Position numbers and translations under genes: made by a program. From Clostridia bacterium (lineage in GTDB: Bacteria; Bacillota; Clostridia; Oscillospirales; Acutalibacteraceae): a stretch of 48,714 nt of DNA. The notes beneath the pieces are model-generated. The model saw nothing but the letters and a program-made list of their open reading frames with translations, was not told where the DNA came from and searched no databases. The stretch's first letter is position 1; every line of letters begins with the position of its first letter. Shown here in pieces: positions 8,851-16,856 of the stretch. The stretch spans positions 1-48,714 of the forward strand of contig JAFSDK010000016.1 of assembly GCA_017436255.1 (NCBI GenBank), in the 5' to 3' direction.

Positions 8851-9873
8851 TTATCTGTATCTTTTACCGCGACGGAAGGTGTAGTTTCCAAAGCCTTCGT
8901 CATCGTCAAGTCTTTTAAGTGTGCCAAGTACAACGCAATCAAGTGGATTTTTAGCAACCGTTACAGGTATGCCGATTTCATCAGCAATAAGTTGTGAAAA
9001 ACCTCTAAGCAATGCGCCGCCGCCTGTAAGGGTAATGCCTCGGTCAATAATGTCTGCAGCCAACTCAGGCGGAGTTTTTTCAAGGGTAAGACGTATTGCA
9101 TCAACAATCTGCATTAGTGGGTCCATAATTGCTTCGCGTACTTCTTCAGATGATATAATAACGTTTTTAGGTAGACCGTCAACAAGGTTTCTGCCCTTGA
9201 TTTCAACACTGGATTCATTTTCATAAGGTAGAGCAGAGCCTAAATCTATTTTAATTTGTTCAGCGGTGCGTTCACCTATAAGCAAATTATGCTTTTTGCG
9301 TATGTAGGCAATAATAGCCTCGTCAAAATCGTCACCCGCCGTTCTAACCGATTGCGCGGTTACAATGTCCCCAAGAGAAATTACGGCAACTTCACTTGTG
9401 CCACCGCCGATATCAACAACCATATTACCTGTTGCATCCGAAACGGGAAGTCCCGCACCAACTGCCGCTGCCATAGGTTCTTCAATTAAGTCAACCTCGG
9501 TAGCGCCTGCAAGTTTTACGGCATCGTAAACGGCACGGCTTTCAACCTCGGTAACACCTGCAGGTATACAAATAACAACACGTACGCGTGAAATAAGTGA
9601 GCCTTTAAGTGCTTGCTTTATAAATCTTTTAAGCATTGCTGCAGTAACGTCAAAGTCGGCAATAACACCGTCTTTAAGGGGACGAACGGCAACTATCGAG
9701 CCGGGCGTACGACCAATCATTTCTTTAGCCTCGGTACCAACGGCGCGAACAGCATCGTTTCTAACGTCGTAGGCAACAACCGATGGCTCGCGCATAATTA
9801 TACCTCTGCCTTTTACACTGACTAAGGTATTTGCGGTGCCAAGGTCTATGCCAACATCTCTTGTGAACAACAT
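8851..9873 (-). CDS. mreB: rod shape-determining actin homologue MreB
   Basis: A bacterial actin that forms membrane-bound filaments guiding elongation. The 340-residue protein carries the phosphate 1 motif (DVGIDLGTANTLV), phosphate 2 (NMVVDIGGGTSEVAVIS) and the adenosine motif (ITLTGGGALLRGF). Two in-frame ATG codons, 9879 and 9873, share the same GAGG site. 9873 is preferred because it gives the family-typical MLFTRDVGIDLG and a spacing of ten rather than four bases. First gene of the mreB-mreC-mreD-PBP operon, with its promoter at 9918-9946. Confidence 0.96.
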   Translation of the reverse strand: MLFTRDVGIDLGTANTLVSVKGRGIIMREPSVVAYDVRNDAVRAVGTEAKEMIGRTPGSIVAVRPLKDGVIADFDVTAAMLKRFIKQALKGSLISRVRVVICIPAGVTEVESRAVYDAVKLAGATEVDLIEEPMAAAVGAGLPVSDATGNMVVDIGGGTSEVAVISLGDIVTAQSVRTAGDDFDEAIIAYIRKKHNLLIGERTAEQIKIDLGSALPYENESSVEIKGRNLVDGLPKNVIISSEEVREAIMDPLMQIVDAIRLTLEKTPPELAADIIDRGITLTGGGALLRGFSQLIADEIGIPVTVAKNPLDCVVLGTLKRLDDDEGFGNYTFRRGKRYR

Positions 9874-9917
9874 AAACATTTATCCTCATTTCCGAAAAAT
9901 ACAAAGTATAATATATT

Positions 9918-9946
9918 ATTATACAAAATATTATTTACTTTAACAA
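9918..9946 (-). promoter_or_regulatory. promoter of the mreBCD-PBP operon
   Basis: On the minus strand TTGTTA (9946-9941), a 17-base spacer and a perfect TATAAT (9923-9918). The mreB start is about 40 bases downstream of the -10. Confidence 0.65.
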
Positions 9947-9956
9947 CTGTAAATTT

Positions 9957-10964
9957 TTATTTTCTATAATTTATGGGTAAAGTTGCGGTGGCGTTGAGTG
10001 AAGCATCGGCAATATTGCCGCTTTGGTACTCATAAATACCTTGGGCACCAACCATTGCGGCATTATCGCCACAAAGACTCAAAGGTGGGTAGTAGAGGGA
10101 GAAACCATTTTCATCACACGCTGCTTTAAGGCGGCTTCTCAGTTCGCTGTTAGCTGAAACACCGCCGGCTAAAACAATTTTTTCTATCTGTAATTCTTTG
10201 GCGGCAGATATTGTGTGGTCAATAAGTATATCGCATACCTTTTTGCGAACGGTGGCACAAAGCGCGCCAACGTCAATTTCCTCGCCCTTTTGTGACGCGT
10301 TGTGAACTAAATTAACGACCGCCGTTTTAAGTCCCGAAAAACTAAAATCATATTTGTTTTGGGTGTGTGGTGTGGGTAACGGATACTTTTTCTCGTCGGC
10401 TACCGTAGCGGTTTTATCAAGGTTAACGCCGCCCGGATAGGCAAGTCCCATAATTCGGGCCGCTTTATCAAGACATTCGCCTGCAGCATCGTCGTTTGTT
10501 TGACCAATAATTTCAAAATCGGTATAATCACGCACGTAGGTAATTACGGTATTGCCACCCGAAACGGTAAGGCATAAAAAGGGTGGTTTTAGGTCTGTAT
10601 GTTCTAAATAATTAGCGGCTATATGTGAGCGTAGGTGATGTACCGGTATAAGAGGCACACCGAGTGAAAGGCTAAGTCCCTTTGCATAGTTTACACCCAC
10701 AAGCAATGCACCTATAAGACCTGGTGCATGGGTTACGGCTATAGCATCAATATCGCCGTATGTAATACCCGCATCGGTAATGGCCTTTTCTACCACTGCA
10801 CTTATATTTTCACTGTGGCGGCGTGATGCGATTTCAGGCACAACTCCACCATATTTTTTGTGTTCCTCAACCTGTGTGTTTATCACACTTGATAGAATTT
10901 TTCTACCCTCAACAACTGCGGCGGCGGTTTCATCACAGGATGATTCAATGGCTAGTATTTTCAT
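9957..10964 (-). CDS. tsaD: tRNA N6-threonylcarbamoyladenosine (t6A) transferase subunit TsaD
   Basis: TsaD transfers threonylcarbamoyl to A37 of ANN-decoding tRNAs, with TsaB and TsaE. The 335-residue protein begins MKILAIESSCDETAAAVVEG and carries the ASKHA-type metal-binding HHLRSH around residue 112, LTVSGGNT, CLDKAARIMGLAYPGG, VLAGGVSANSELR and SLCGDNAAMVG. It overlaps the upstream phosphatase/acetyltransferase gene by 20 bases, indicating coupled translation. Neither tsaB nor tsaE is in the window. Confidence 0.95.
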   Translation of the reverse strand: MKILAIESSCDETAAAVVEGRKILSSVINTQVEEHKKYGGVVPEIASRRHSENISAVVEKAITDAGITYGDIDAIAVTHAPGLIGALLVGVNYAKGLSLSLGVPLIPVHHLRSHIAANYLEHTDLKPPFLCLTVSGGNTVITYVRDYTDFEIIGQTNDDAAGECLDKAARIMGLAYPGGVNLDKTATVADEKKYPLPTPHTQNKYDFSFSGLKTAVVNLVHNASQKGEEIDVGALCATVRKKVCDILIDHTISAAKELQIEKIVLAGGVSANSELRSRLKAACDENGFSLYYPPLSLCGDNAAMVGAQGIYEYQSGNIADASLNATATLPINYRK

Positions 10965-11802
10965 CTTTAAACCTCTTTGTCATAATTAAAGCGTTTTCTA
11001 GTGGGTTAGTGTAAAAGTTTTTACGCTCACCTTCAGGTGTATAACCTAACTTTTCATAAAGTTTAATTGCAGGGGCGTTACTTAGGCGCACTTCAAGTGA
11101 AACAAACGAAAGGTTTTTACCTTTTGCCAATGTATCAATCTCTTTTAAAAGCGACGACGCAACACCTTTTTTTCGGTGCTTGGGTTTTACGGCAATATTG
11201 GTAATATAACCTTCGTCTAAGACGGTGTTAATACCGCAGTATCCCGCAAAATCGTCACCTATTTTTGCTACAAAAAAGGCAGTTCCGTTGTTAAAAGATT
11301 CGTGTATAGCATCTTCGCTCCAAGGTGAAGAAAAACAAACTTTTTCAAGTTCGGCTATGTTTTTAGCATCAAGGTTTGTCATATCACTTTTAGTTACTTT
11401 AATTTCGTTAAAAAGTGTATCAATGGCGCTGAAAATTTCATCACGGCATTTTCTATATGTTTCAATATCACCACCGTACGGGTCGGCAATGCCGCCGCCT
11501 AAAACCGATAACTTTTCTTCGGCTACACCGTAACCTAAAAGTATTTCTTTATGTGACGGTGAAATACAGATAATTTTATCAACTTCGTTGCAAAGTGCTT
11601 CGGTTACGGGGCAAGAAATATGGTCGGACATATCAATGCCTTTCTCGGCCAAAACGGCATAACTATTTTGACTTATAGGCTCACCAAAAGCGCAAATACC
11701 TGCGCTTACCGCAACAACACCATCAAGTTTTTTTGAGTTAAGATAACCCTCTGCCATAGGGCTACGGCAGGTGTTACCTGTGCAAACAAAAAGTATATTC
11801 AT
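10945..11802 (-). CDS. fusion of YwlE-type arginine phosphatase and RimI-type N-acetyltransferase
   Basis: Two domains in one 285-residue frame. Residues 1-135 are a low-molecular-weight phosphatase: the P-loop is C7-TGNTC-R13-S14 and the general acid is Asp107 in DPYGG. Thr11 in the loop is the residue linked to phospho-arginine preference in YwlE, where tyrosine phosphatases have a bulkier residue. Residues 140-280 are a GNAT acetyltransferase with the acetyl-CoA loop RKKGVA at 210-215 and the RimI-like SLEVRLSNAPAIKLYEKLGY. RimI acetylates the N-terminus of ribosomal protein S18. It starts two bases after polA stops and runs 20 bases into tsaD. Separate rimI and tsa genes are often adjacent in Firmicutes; the phosphatase fusion is the unusual part. 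Confidence 0.88.
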   Translation of the reverse strand: MNILFVCTGNTCRSPMAEGYLNSKKLDGVVAVSAGICAFGEPISQNSYAVLAEKGIDMSDHISCPVTEALCNEVDKIICISPSHKEILLGYGVAEEKLSVLGGGIADPYGGDIETYRKCRDEIFSAIDTLFNEIKVTKSDMTNLDAKNIAELEKVCFSSPWSEDAIHESFNNGTAFFVAKIGDDFAGYCGINTVLDEGYITNIAVKPKHRKKGVASSLLKEIDTLAKGKNLSFVSLEVRLSNAPAIKLYEKLGYTPEGERKNFYTNPLENALIMTKRFKDENTSH

Positions 11803-11804
11803 GT

Positions 11805-14363
11805 TTAATCCTTTGCTTCATACCAGGTTTTGCCGGAGTGCGCATCAACACTAAGCGTCACCTTCATTTTAGCGGCAGAGCGCATTTCTTCTTCCAAAAT
11901 TGCGCAAACCTTATCACAAATATTGTCTTTGCATTCAACTATAAGTTCGTCGTGTACCTGTAAAATAAGGCGTGCATCCAGTTTTTCCTTTGTAAGACGT
12001 TCGCTTACTCTAATCATCGCAATTTTAATTATATCGGCGGCGGTGCCCTGAATCGGTGCATTTCTTGCCACACGTTCGCCAAAACCTTGCAACATTTTGT
12101 TTGAAGAAGCAAGTTCGGGCAGGTATCTGCGACGGCCAAAAAGGGTAGACACGTAACCGTCGGCTTTAGCCTGTTCAATAACGGCCTTCATATAGTTGTT
12201 AACACCGGGGTATGCCGCAAGGTAGCCCTTAATATATCGGTCGGCTTCGGCACGTGTAACGCCAATGTCCTTAGCAAGTGAAAATGCACCTATGCCGTAA
12301 ACAATACCAAAGTTTACCGCTTTTGCGCGTGAGCGCATAACGGGTGTTACCATATCAATAGGCATGTCAAATGCCGTAGCGGCGGTAAGGGTGTGAATGT
12401 CGGTACCACCTTCAAAAGCGGCAATCATATTTTGGTCGTTGGCAATGTGTGCAAGCACTCGCAGTTCAATTTGCGAGTAGTCGGCATCGCAAAGGCTATA
12501 ACCGTCTTTTGCTATAAAGAATTTGCGTAAAATTTTACCTTCATCACGGCGAACGGGTATGTTTTGAAGATTTGGTTCAAGCGAAGAAATACGTCCCGTT
12601 CTCGTTTCGGTTTGGTTAAAGGTTGAATGTATTCTGCCGTCAGACGCTACTGCGGCACAAAGGCCGTCGCAGTAGGTAGATTTGAGTTTTGCAAGCGTAC
12701 GATATTCAAGTAAGAGTGTCACGGCGGGATGTTCATTTTTAAGTTCTTCAAGCACGTCGGCCGAGGTACTGTAACCGCTTTTGGTCTTCTTTTTGGCGGG
12801 TAGTCCTAATTTTTCAAATAGGGCCACGCCCAACTGTTTGGGTGAGTTAAGGTTAAATTCATAACCTACAAGCGTATGAATTTCGTTTTGAATATCGGCT
12901 ATTCTTTTCCCTAATTCTTCACCATATTGTGCAACGCCGTCGGCATCAATTAAAAATCCGTTAAGTTCCATTTCACCGAGAACTGCCGCCAAGGGTAGTT
13001 CAATATCGGTTAAAAGGTCAAGTTGACCATTGATTTTTAGTTCTTCGGTTAATTTATCACAAACCGAAGTGTGAATAGCGGCGGCGTTTAAAAACTCATA
13101 CGAGTCGCCGTCGATTTTGGGCATTTCAGCGTGGTATTCCTGAGCGAGTCGGCTTACGTCGTAACTTGAAGCCGAGGGGCTTGCAAGATAACCTGCAAGC
13201 ATACTGTCAAATACAATATTTACGGGGGTAATGTCGTTTTGCTTTGCCCATTTGTAAAGGGTTTTATAATCATAAACACGTTTACTAATAGCGGCATTTT
13301 CAAGTAATTCTTTTATCTTCGCAATATTTTCACTAATGCCAATATCGGCAATATTGTCCCCCGATACAATGCCCATTCTGTCTGACTCAAAGTCGGCATA
13401 AAGGTCGGCGGTTTTGGTCACCGTAAAATCCGAATTGCCAACAAAACGTAGGGTTTTAAGGTTGCTTGCGGGTTCAATCGTTTCAATCATATCAGCACTA
13501 AGACCCATAGTTTCAATTAATTTGAACAGTTCAAGCCTTGCCATAAAAGATACAAGCTCGGCAGTTTTTTGTTCGCGCGGCATATAGTGGGTAATGTCGG
13601 TATCAATCGGCACTTCGCGATTTATGGTGCCAAGCCAACGGCTTAAAAAGGCGTTTTCTTTACCCGCAATTAACTTATTTTTAACGGCATCTTTAATATC
13701 GAGCGAATCGATATTTTCGTAAATATAGTCAATGTTTTTGTACTGCTGAATAAGTGCCGATGCCGTCTTTTCACCAACGCCTGCAACACCGGGGATATTA
13801 TCCGAACTGTCGCCCATAAGTGCCTTAAGTTCAATCATTCCATCGGGTGTCACGCCATACTTTTCGTAAAGTGCGGCAATATCGTAGCTAAAAAGTTCGG
13901 GGTGGCCTGCTTTTGTTGCGGTAAGGAGTACACGTGTATTGCTTGAAACGAGTTGAAGTGCATCGCGGTCACCCGTAGAGATAACACACTCGTGAGAGCC
14001 TTTGTCGGCGGCGGCAGCAAGGGTGCCCAAAATATCGTCGGCCTCATAACCCTCAAGTTCAATACAATGGTAACCCATTAAATTAAGCCACTCTTTAAGT
14101 AGCGGCATCTGACTTCTAAGTTCGTCGGGCATACCCTTTCGTCCTGCTTTGTAAAGGCTATACTGCTTGTGACGAAAAGTTGGTGCGTGTAGGTCGAACG
14201 CAACCGCAACACCGTCGGGATTTTCAAGTGCGATAAGTTTATTTAAAATATTTATAAAACCATAAATACCGTTGGTATACTGTCCGTCTTTGGTAGTTAG
14301 CAGACGTATTCCGTAAAAAGCGCGGTTTATTATGCTGTTTCCGTCAATGGCGAGTAGTTTCAT
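11805..14363 (-). CDS. polA: DNA polymerase I
   Basis: Repairs DNA and removes RNA primers. The 852-residue protein has a 5'-3' exonuclease domain at about 1-290 (LLAIDGNSIINRAFYG, EGYEADDILGTLA, STGDRDALQLV, GDSSDNIPGVAGVGEKTA). A middle exonuclease-like domain spans about 320-470. The polymerase domain has motif A (DADYSQIELRVLAH), motif B (RSRAKAVNFGIVYGIG) and motif C (LQVHDELIVE). In the middle domain the DxE pair of the first proofreading motif is still visible (YADFESD), but the second motif is not clear, so proofreading is uncertain. GAGG precedes the ATG. It heads a three-gene operon and is divergent from dus. Confidence 0.96.
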   Translation of the reverse strand: MKLLAIDGNSIINRAFYGIRLLTTKDGQYTNGIYGFINILNKLIALENPDGVAVAFDLHAPTFRHKQYSLYKAGRKGMPDELRSQMPLLKEWLNLMGYHCIELEGYEADDILGTLAAAADKGSHECVISTGDRDALQLVSSNTRVLLTATKAGHPELFSYDIAALYEKYGVTPDGMIELKALMGDSSDNIPGVAGVGEKTASALIQQYKNIDYIYENIDSLDIKDAVKNKLIAGKENAFLSRWLGTINREVPIDTDITHYMPREQKTAELVSFMARLELFKLIETMGLSADMIETIEPASNLKTLRFVGNSDFTVTKTADLYADFESDRMGIVSGDNIADIGISENIAKIKELLENAAISKRVYDYKTLYKWAKQNDITPVNIVFDSMLAGYLASPSASSYDVSRLAQEYHAEMPKIDGDSYEFLNAAAIHTSVCDKLTEELKINGQLDLLTDIELPLAAVLGEMELNGFLIDADGVAQYGEELGKRIADIQNEIHTLVGYEFNLNSPKQLGVALFEKLGLPAKKKTKSGYSTSADVLEELKNEHPAVTLLLEYRTLAKLKSTYCDGLCAAVASDGRIHSTFNQTETRTGRISSLEPNLQNIPVRRDEGKILRKFFIAKDGYSLCDADYSQIELRVLAHIANDQNMIAAFEGGTDIHTLTAATAFDMPIDMVTPVMRSRAKAVNFGIVYGIGAFSLAKDIGVTRAEADRYIKGYLAAYPGVNNYMKAVIEQAKADGYVSTLFGRRRYLPELASSNKMLQGFGERVARNAPIQGTAADIIKIAMIRVSERLTKEKLDARLILQVHDELIVECKDNICDKVCAILEEEMRSAAKMKVTLSVDAHSGKTWYEAKD

Positions 14364-14401
14364 TTTTGTCCCTCAAATATTAAATATATTTATACATAAT
14401 A

Positions 14402-14430
14402 ATTATACCAAGAATATGCCGTTTTGTCAC
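14402..14430 (-). promoter_or_regulatory. promoter of the polA operon
   Basis: On the minus strand GTGACA (14430-14425), a 17-base spacer and TATAAT (14407-14402) with TGG before it (extended -10). It lies back to back with the dus promoter. Confidence 0.7.
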
Positions 14431-14448
14431 TATATTCTTGCAAAAAAA

Positions 14449-14477
14449 TTGACAATAAATCAAGATAAGTATATAAT
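14449..14477 (+). promoter_or_regulatory. perfect-consensus promoter of dus
   Basis: TTGACA (14449-14454), exactly 17 bases, TATAAT (14472-14477). The expected start site, 14483-14486, is only two to five bases before the ATG at 14488, so the transcript should be leaderless or nearly so. Confidence 0.75.
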
Positions 14478-14487
14478 TATTAACGTT

Positions 14488-15459
14488 ATGAAAATTGGTA
14501 ATTTAGAAATAGGCGGTTATGCCGCATTGGCTCCTATGGCAGGTGTTGCCGATAGGGCCATGCGAGAAATATGTAGGTCGTTCGGTGCCGCATATACGGT
14601 GGGCGAATTGACAAGTAGTAAAGGTGTGAGTCTGGGGGACAGAAAGTCAGGCTCGTATTTGGCATGCTTTGATGACGAACGTCCGTTTTGCTCGCAACTT
14701 TTTGGCTCAGAACCCGAAATTATGGCCGATGCTGCACGTCACGCTGCAAAATTTAATCCCGATTTTATTGATATAAATATGGGCTGTCCTGCGCCCAAGG
14801 TTGCAGGCAATGGTGGGGGTAGCGCATTACTTAGAAATCCCGTTTTAGCAGGAGAAATAGCGAGGGCGGTTGTTAATGCGGTAACTCTTCCCGTTACGGT
14901 TAAAATCCGCACGGGTTGGGATAGCGACAGCGTAAATGCCGTAGAAATTGCCAAGCGGGTAGAAAATGCGGGTGCGGCGGCAATAACGGTGCATGGCAGA
15001 ACAAGAAAACAGATGTATGCGCCGGGTATTGATTATAAAACAATAGCCGAAGTAAAACGCGCGGTTAGTATACCTGTAATCGCCAATGGTGACGTATGTG
15101 ACGGAGAGAGTGCCAAGTATATGTACGATGTAACGGGTGCCGATTTTGTTATGGTAGGACGCGCCGCTATGGGTAATCCCTTTGTTTTCGAGCAGATAAA
15201 CGCCTATATGAAGGACGGAACTGTTTTACCGCCACCGTCAATGGAAATGCGCCTTCAAACAATGCTTAAACAAATAGAACTTATGCTAAAATATAAAGAA
15301 CCACACAACGCACTTATGGAATCGCGCAAGCATACCGCGTGGTATCTAAAGGGTATGCGTGGTGCGGCGGGGCTTCGACGTATGTGCGGCGAAATATCAA
15401 GTTTAGACGATATAAAAGTGATATGTGAAAAAGCACTTGAAGGTAATAGAGATTTGTGA
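14488..15459 (+). CDS. dusB: tRNA-dihydrouridine synthase
   Basis: A flavin enzyme that reduces uridine to dihydrouridine in tRNA D-loops. The 323-residue protein has the FMN-binding barrel start (LAPMAGVADRAMREICRSFG), the catalytic-cysteine signature (DFIDINMGCPAPKVAGNGGG), VTVKIRTGWD, ITVHGRTRKQMYAPG and PVIANGDV, and a helical tRNA-binding C-terminus. The start at 14488 was chosen from the family N-terminus; upstream in-frame residues precede the promoter and cannot be translated from it. There is no Shine-Dalgarno sequence, fitting a leaderless message. The DusB assignment among Dus types is by likeness to Firmicutes sequences. yebC follows after 39 bases. Confidence 0.9.
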   Translation: MKIGNLEIGGYAALAPMAGVADRAMREICRSFGAAYTVGELTSSKGVSLGDRKSGSYLACFDDERPFCSQLFGSEPEIMADAARHAAKFNPDFIDINMGCPAPKVAGNGGGSALLRNPVLAGEIARAVVNAVTLPVTVKIRTGWDSDSVNAVEIAKRVENAGAAAITVHGRTRKQMYAPGIDYKTIAEVKRAVSIPVIANGDVCDGESAKYMYDVTGADFVMVGRAAMGNPFVFEQINAYMKDGTVLPPPSMEMRLQTMLKQIELMLKYKEPHNALMESRKHTAWYLKGMRGAAGLRRMCGEISSLDDIKVICEKALEGNRDL

Positions 15460-15498
15460 TAAAATAATTAGGTTAATATGATTTAAAGGGGTATATTT

Positions 15499-16230
15499 AT
15501 GTCCGGACATTCAAAATGGAACAATATTAAGCGTAAAAAGGAAAAAACCGATGCCGCAAAGGCTAAAATCTTTACCAAAATGGGTAGAGAAATTGCGGTT
15601 ATCGTAAAACAGGGTGGTCCTAACCCGGCAGAAAACAGCAAACTTAAGGATGCTATTGCCAAGGCAAAGGCAGCCAACGTGCCTAACGAAAATATTGAAA
15701 GAATTATCAAAAAGGCGGCAGGCGAGGGCGATGCTACCAACTATGAAGAACTTGTATACGAGGGTTACGGCCCTAATGGTGTTGCCGTTATCGTTGAAAC
15801 CCTGACCGATAACCGCAACCGTACCGCAGGTGAGATGCGCCATTACTTTGATAAGTGCGGCGGTAATCTCGGTCAGTCGGGCTCGGTAATGTTCATGTTT
15901 GACCGCCGTGGTCAGATAGCCATTGAGGCCGAGGGTCTCCAAGAAGATACCGTTATGGAAGATGCGCTTGAGGCAGGTGCCGAAGATTTTAATTTTGACG
16001 GCGACGTATTTGTTATTGATACCGACCCCAACGAAATGGGCAATGTACGTGATGCTTTGGAAGAAAAGGGTTACACCTTTGTTTCGGCAGAGGTTGCCTA
16101 CGTACCGCAGACTACCACCGTTATTGATGATGAAGATGCGGTAGCAAAAATGGAAAAACTTATAGATTTACTTGAAGAAAACGATGACGTTCAGGAAATC
16201 TGGCACAACTGGGAAATGCCCGAAGAATAA
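15499..16230 (+). CDS. yebC: YebC/PmpR-family protein
   Basis: A 243-residue member of the YebC/TACO1 family, with the classic start MSGHSKWNNIKRKKEKTDAA, then KIFTKMGREI, NIERIIKKAAGE, YEGYGPNGVAVIVETLTDNR, RTAGEMRHYF and GNLGQSGSVMFMFDR. Family members were first described as DNA-binding regulators. More recent work links some to easing ribosome stalling at proline-rich sequences. AAAGGGG lies ten bases before the ATG. It is probably co-transcribed with dus and ends at a strong terminator. Confidence 0.95.
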   Translation: MSGHSKWNNIKRKKEKTDAAKAKIFTKMGREIAVIVKQGGPNPAENSKLKDAIAKAKAANVPNENIERIIKKAAGEGDATNYEELVYEGYGPNGVAVIVETLTDNRNRTAGEMRHYFDKCGGNLGQSGSVMFMFDRRGQIAIEAEGLQEDTVMEDALEAGAEDFNFDGDVFVIDTDPNEMGNVRDALEEKGYTFVSAEVAYVPQTTTVIDDEDAVAKMEKLIDLLEENDDVQEIWHNWEMPEE

Positions 16231-16241
16231 AAAAAGATAGC

Positions 16242-16272
16242 AAAAAGGCACCATTTCAAACGGTGCCTTTTT
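16242..16272. terminator. bidirectional terminator after yebC
   Basis: AAAAAGGCACC (16242-16252) pairs with GGTGCCTTTTT (16262-16272). The A run before and T run after the stem let it serve both yebC and the convergent small XRE gene, whose stop is five bases away. Confidence 0.85.
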
Positions 16273-16276
16273 AAAT

Positions 16277-16504
16277 TTATCTTTTTGGATATTTTAAATT
16301 TTCGGGTAAGCCAAGAATGTAATCGGCAGAGACACCATAAAATTTACAAAGTGCGGCTAAGTGTTCTATGGGTAATTTACGGTTGCCATTTTCATACTCG
16401 CTATAGTATTGCTGTGTAGTACACAATAAATCGGCAATATCTTGCTGGGTGGTTTTGGGTTCGCGGTCCTCTCGGAGCATTCGCAATTTTTCATTATAGT
16501 CCAT
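16277..16504 (-). CDS. small XRE-family DNA-binding protein
   Basis: A 75-residue protein that is almost entirely a helix-turn-helix domain (TTQQDIADLLCTTQQYYSEY, ENGNRKLPIEHLAALCKFYG), ending in the typical SADYILGLPEN tail. AAGGAT precedes the ATG at 16504. It is divergent from a ribbon-helix-helix gene, with two similar palindromes in the 116-base gap, so the pair probably regulates that gap. Small XRE proteins of this type usually act as repressors in mobile or toxin-antitoxin-like loci; no toxin is visible here. Confidence 0.8.
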   Translation of the reverse strand: MDYNEKLRMLREDREPKTTQQDIADLLCTTQQYYSEYENGNRKLPIEHLAALCKFYGVSADYILGLPENLKYPKR

Positions 16505-16546
16505 ATGTTAAATATCCTTTTTTATATATTCTTTAATTTATTATCG

Positions 16547-16592
16547 TACATCATAATTCATGTATTGACTTTTACATCACAACTGGTGTAAA
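16547..16592. promoter_or_regulatory. two similar imperfect palindromes in the XRE/RHH divergent gap
   Basis: Site 1 is TACATCATAATTCATGTA (16547-16564) and site 2 is TACATCACAACTGGTGTA (16573-16590, extending to 16571-16592 as TTTACA/TGTAAA ends). Both are 18 bases, share the left half TACATCA and start 26 bases apart. Site 2 fills the spacer of the plus-strand promoter, an ideal repressor position. Site 1 lies upstream of the minus-strand XRE gene. The binding protein is inferred to be one of the two flanking regulators. Confidence 0.6.
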
Positions 16593-16594
16593 AT
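16565..16594 (+). promoter_or_regulatory. promoter of the ribbon-helix-helix gene
   Basis: TTGACT (16565-16570), 18 bases, TAAAAT (16589-16594). The spacer is occupied by the second palindrome described above. Confidence 0.6.
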
Positions 16595-16620
16595 GTTAAA
16601 AACATAAAAGGAGTGTGTAT

Positions 16621-16782
16621 ATGAAGAATAAGAAATTTAGTATTGCTGTTGACGATAAGGTTTATTATAAAGCTCGCTCAGCGGCGAAGGCGGAAAATCG
16701 CAGCGTAGCGGGGCTTATAAGATATTTGCTTAATCGATACTTAGAGAATTATGAGCGAGAAAAAGGAAGCATTAAATTTTGA
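16621..16782 (+). CDS. small ribbon-helix-helix (CopG/Arc-like) protein
   Basis: A 53-residue open frame behind a good AGGAG (16610-16614). It begins MKNKKFSIAVDDKVYYKARS and ends near YEREKGSIKF. The short beta strand (KFSIAVDD), followed by helix RSAAKAENRS and helix VAGLIRYLLNRYLENY, is the ribbon-helix-helix plan of Arc/CopG/MetJ-type DNA-binding dimers. It has its own promoter, an operator-like palindrome and a terminator. It may be an autorepressor or an antitoxin-like protein, but no partner is encoded downstream. Too short for many gene callers. Confidence 0.75.
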   Translation: MKNKKFSIAVDDKVYYKARSAAKAENRSVAGLIRYLLNRYLENYEREKGSIKF

Positions 16783-16804
16783 TATGGAAAAGAGCAAGTT
16801 TGAA

Positions 16805-16836
16805 AGAAGTGTAGAATTTTCTGCACTTCTTTTTTA
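16805..16836 (+). terminator. terminator of the ribbon-helix-helix gene
   Basis: AGAAGTGTAG (16805-16814) pairs with CTGCACTTCT (16821-16830), with one G-U pair and a six-base loop, followed by a run of T. Confidence 0.8.
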
Positions 16837-16856
16837 TTTTAATTTTGATAAAAGAT

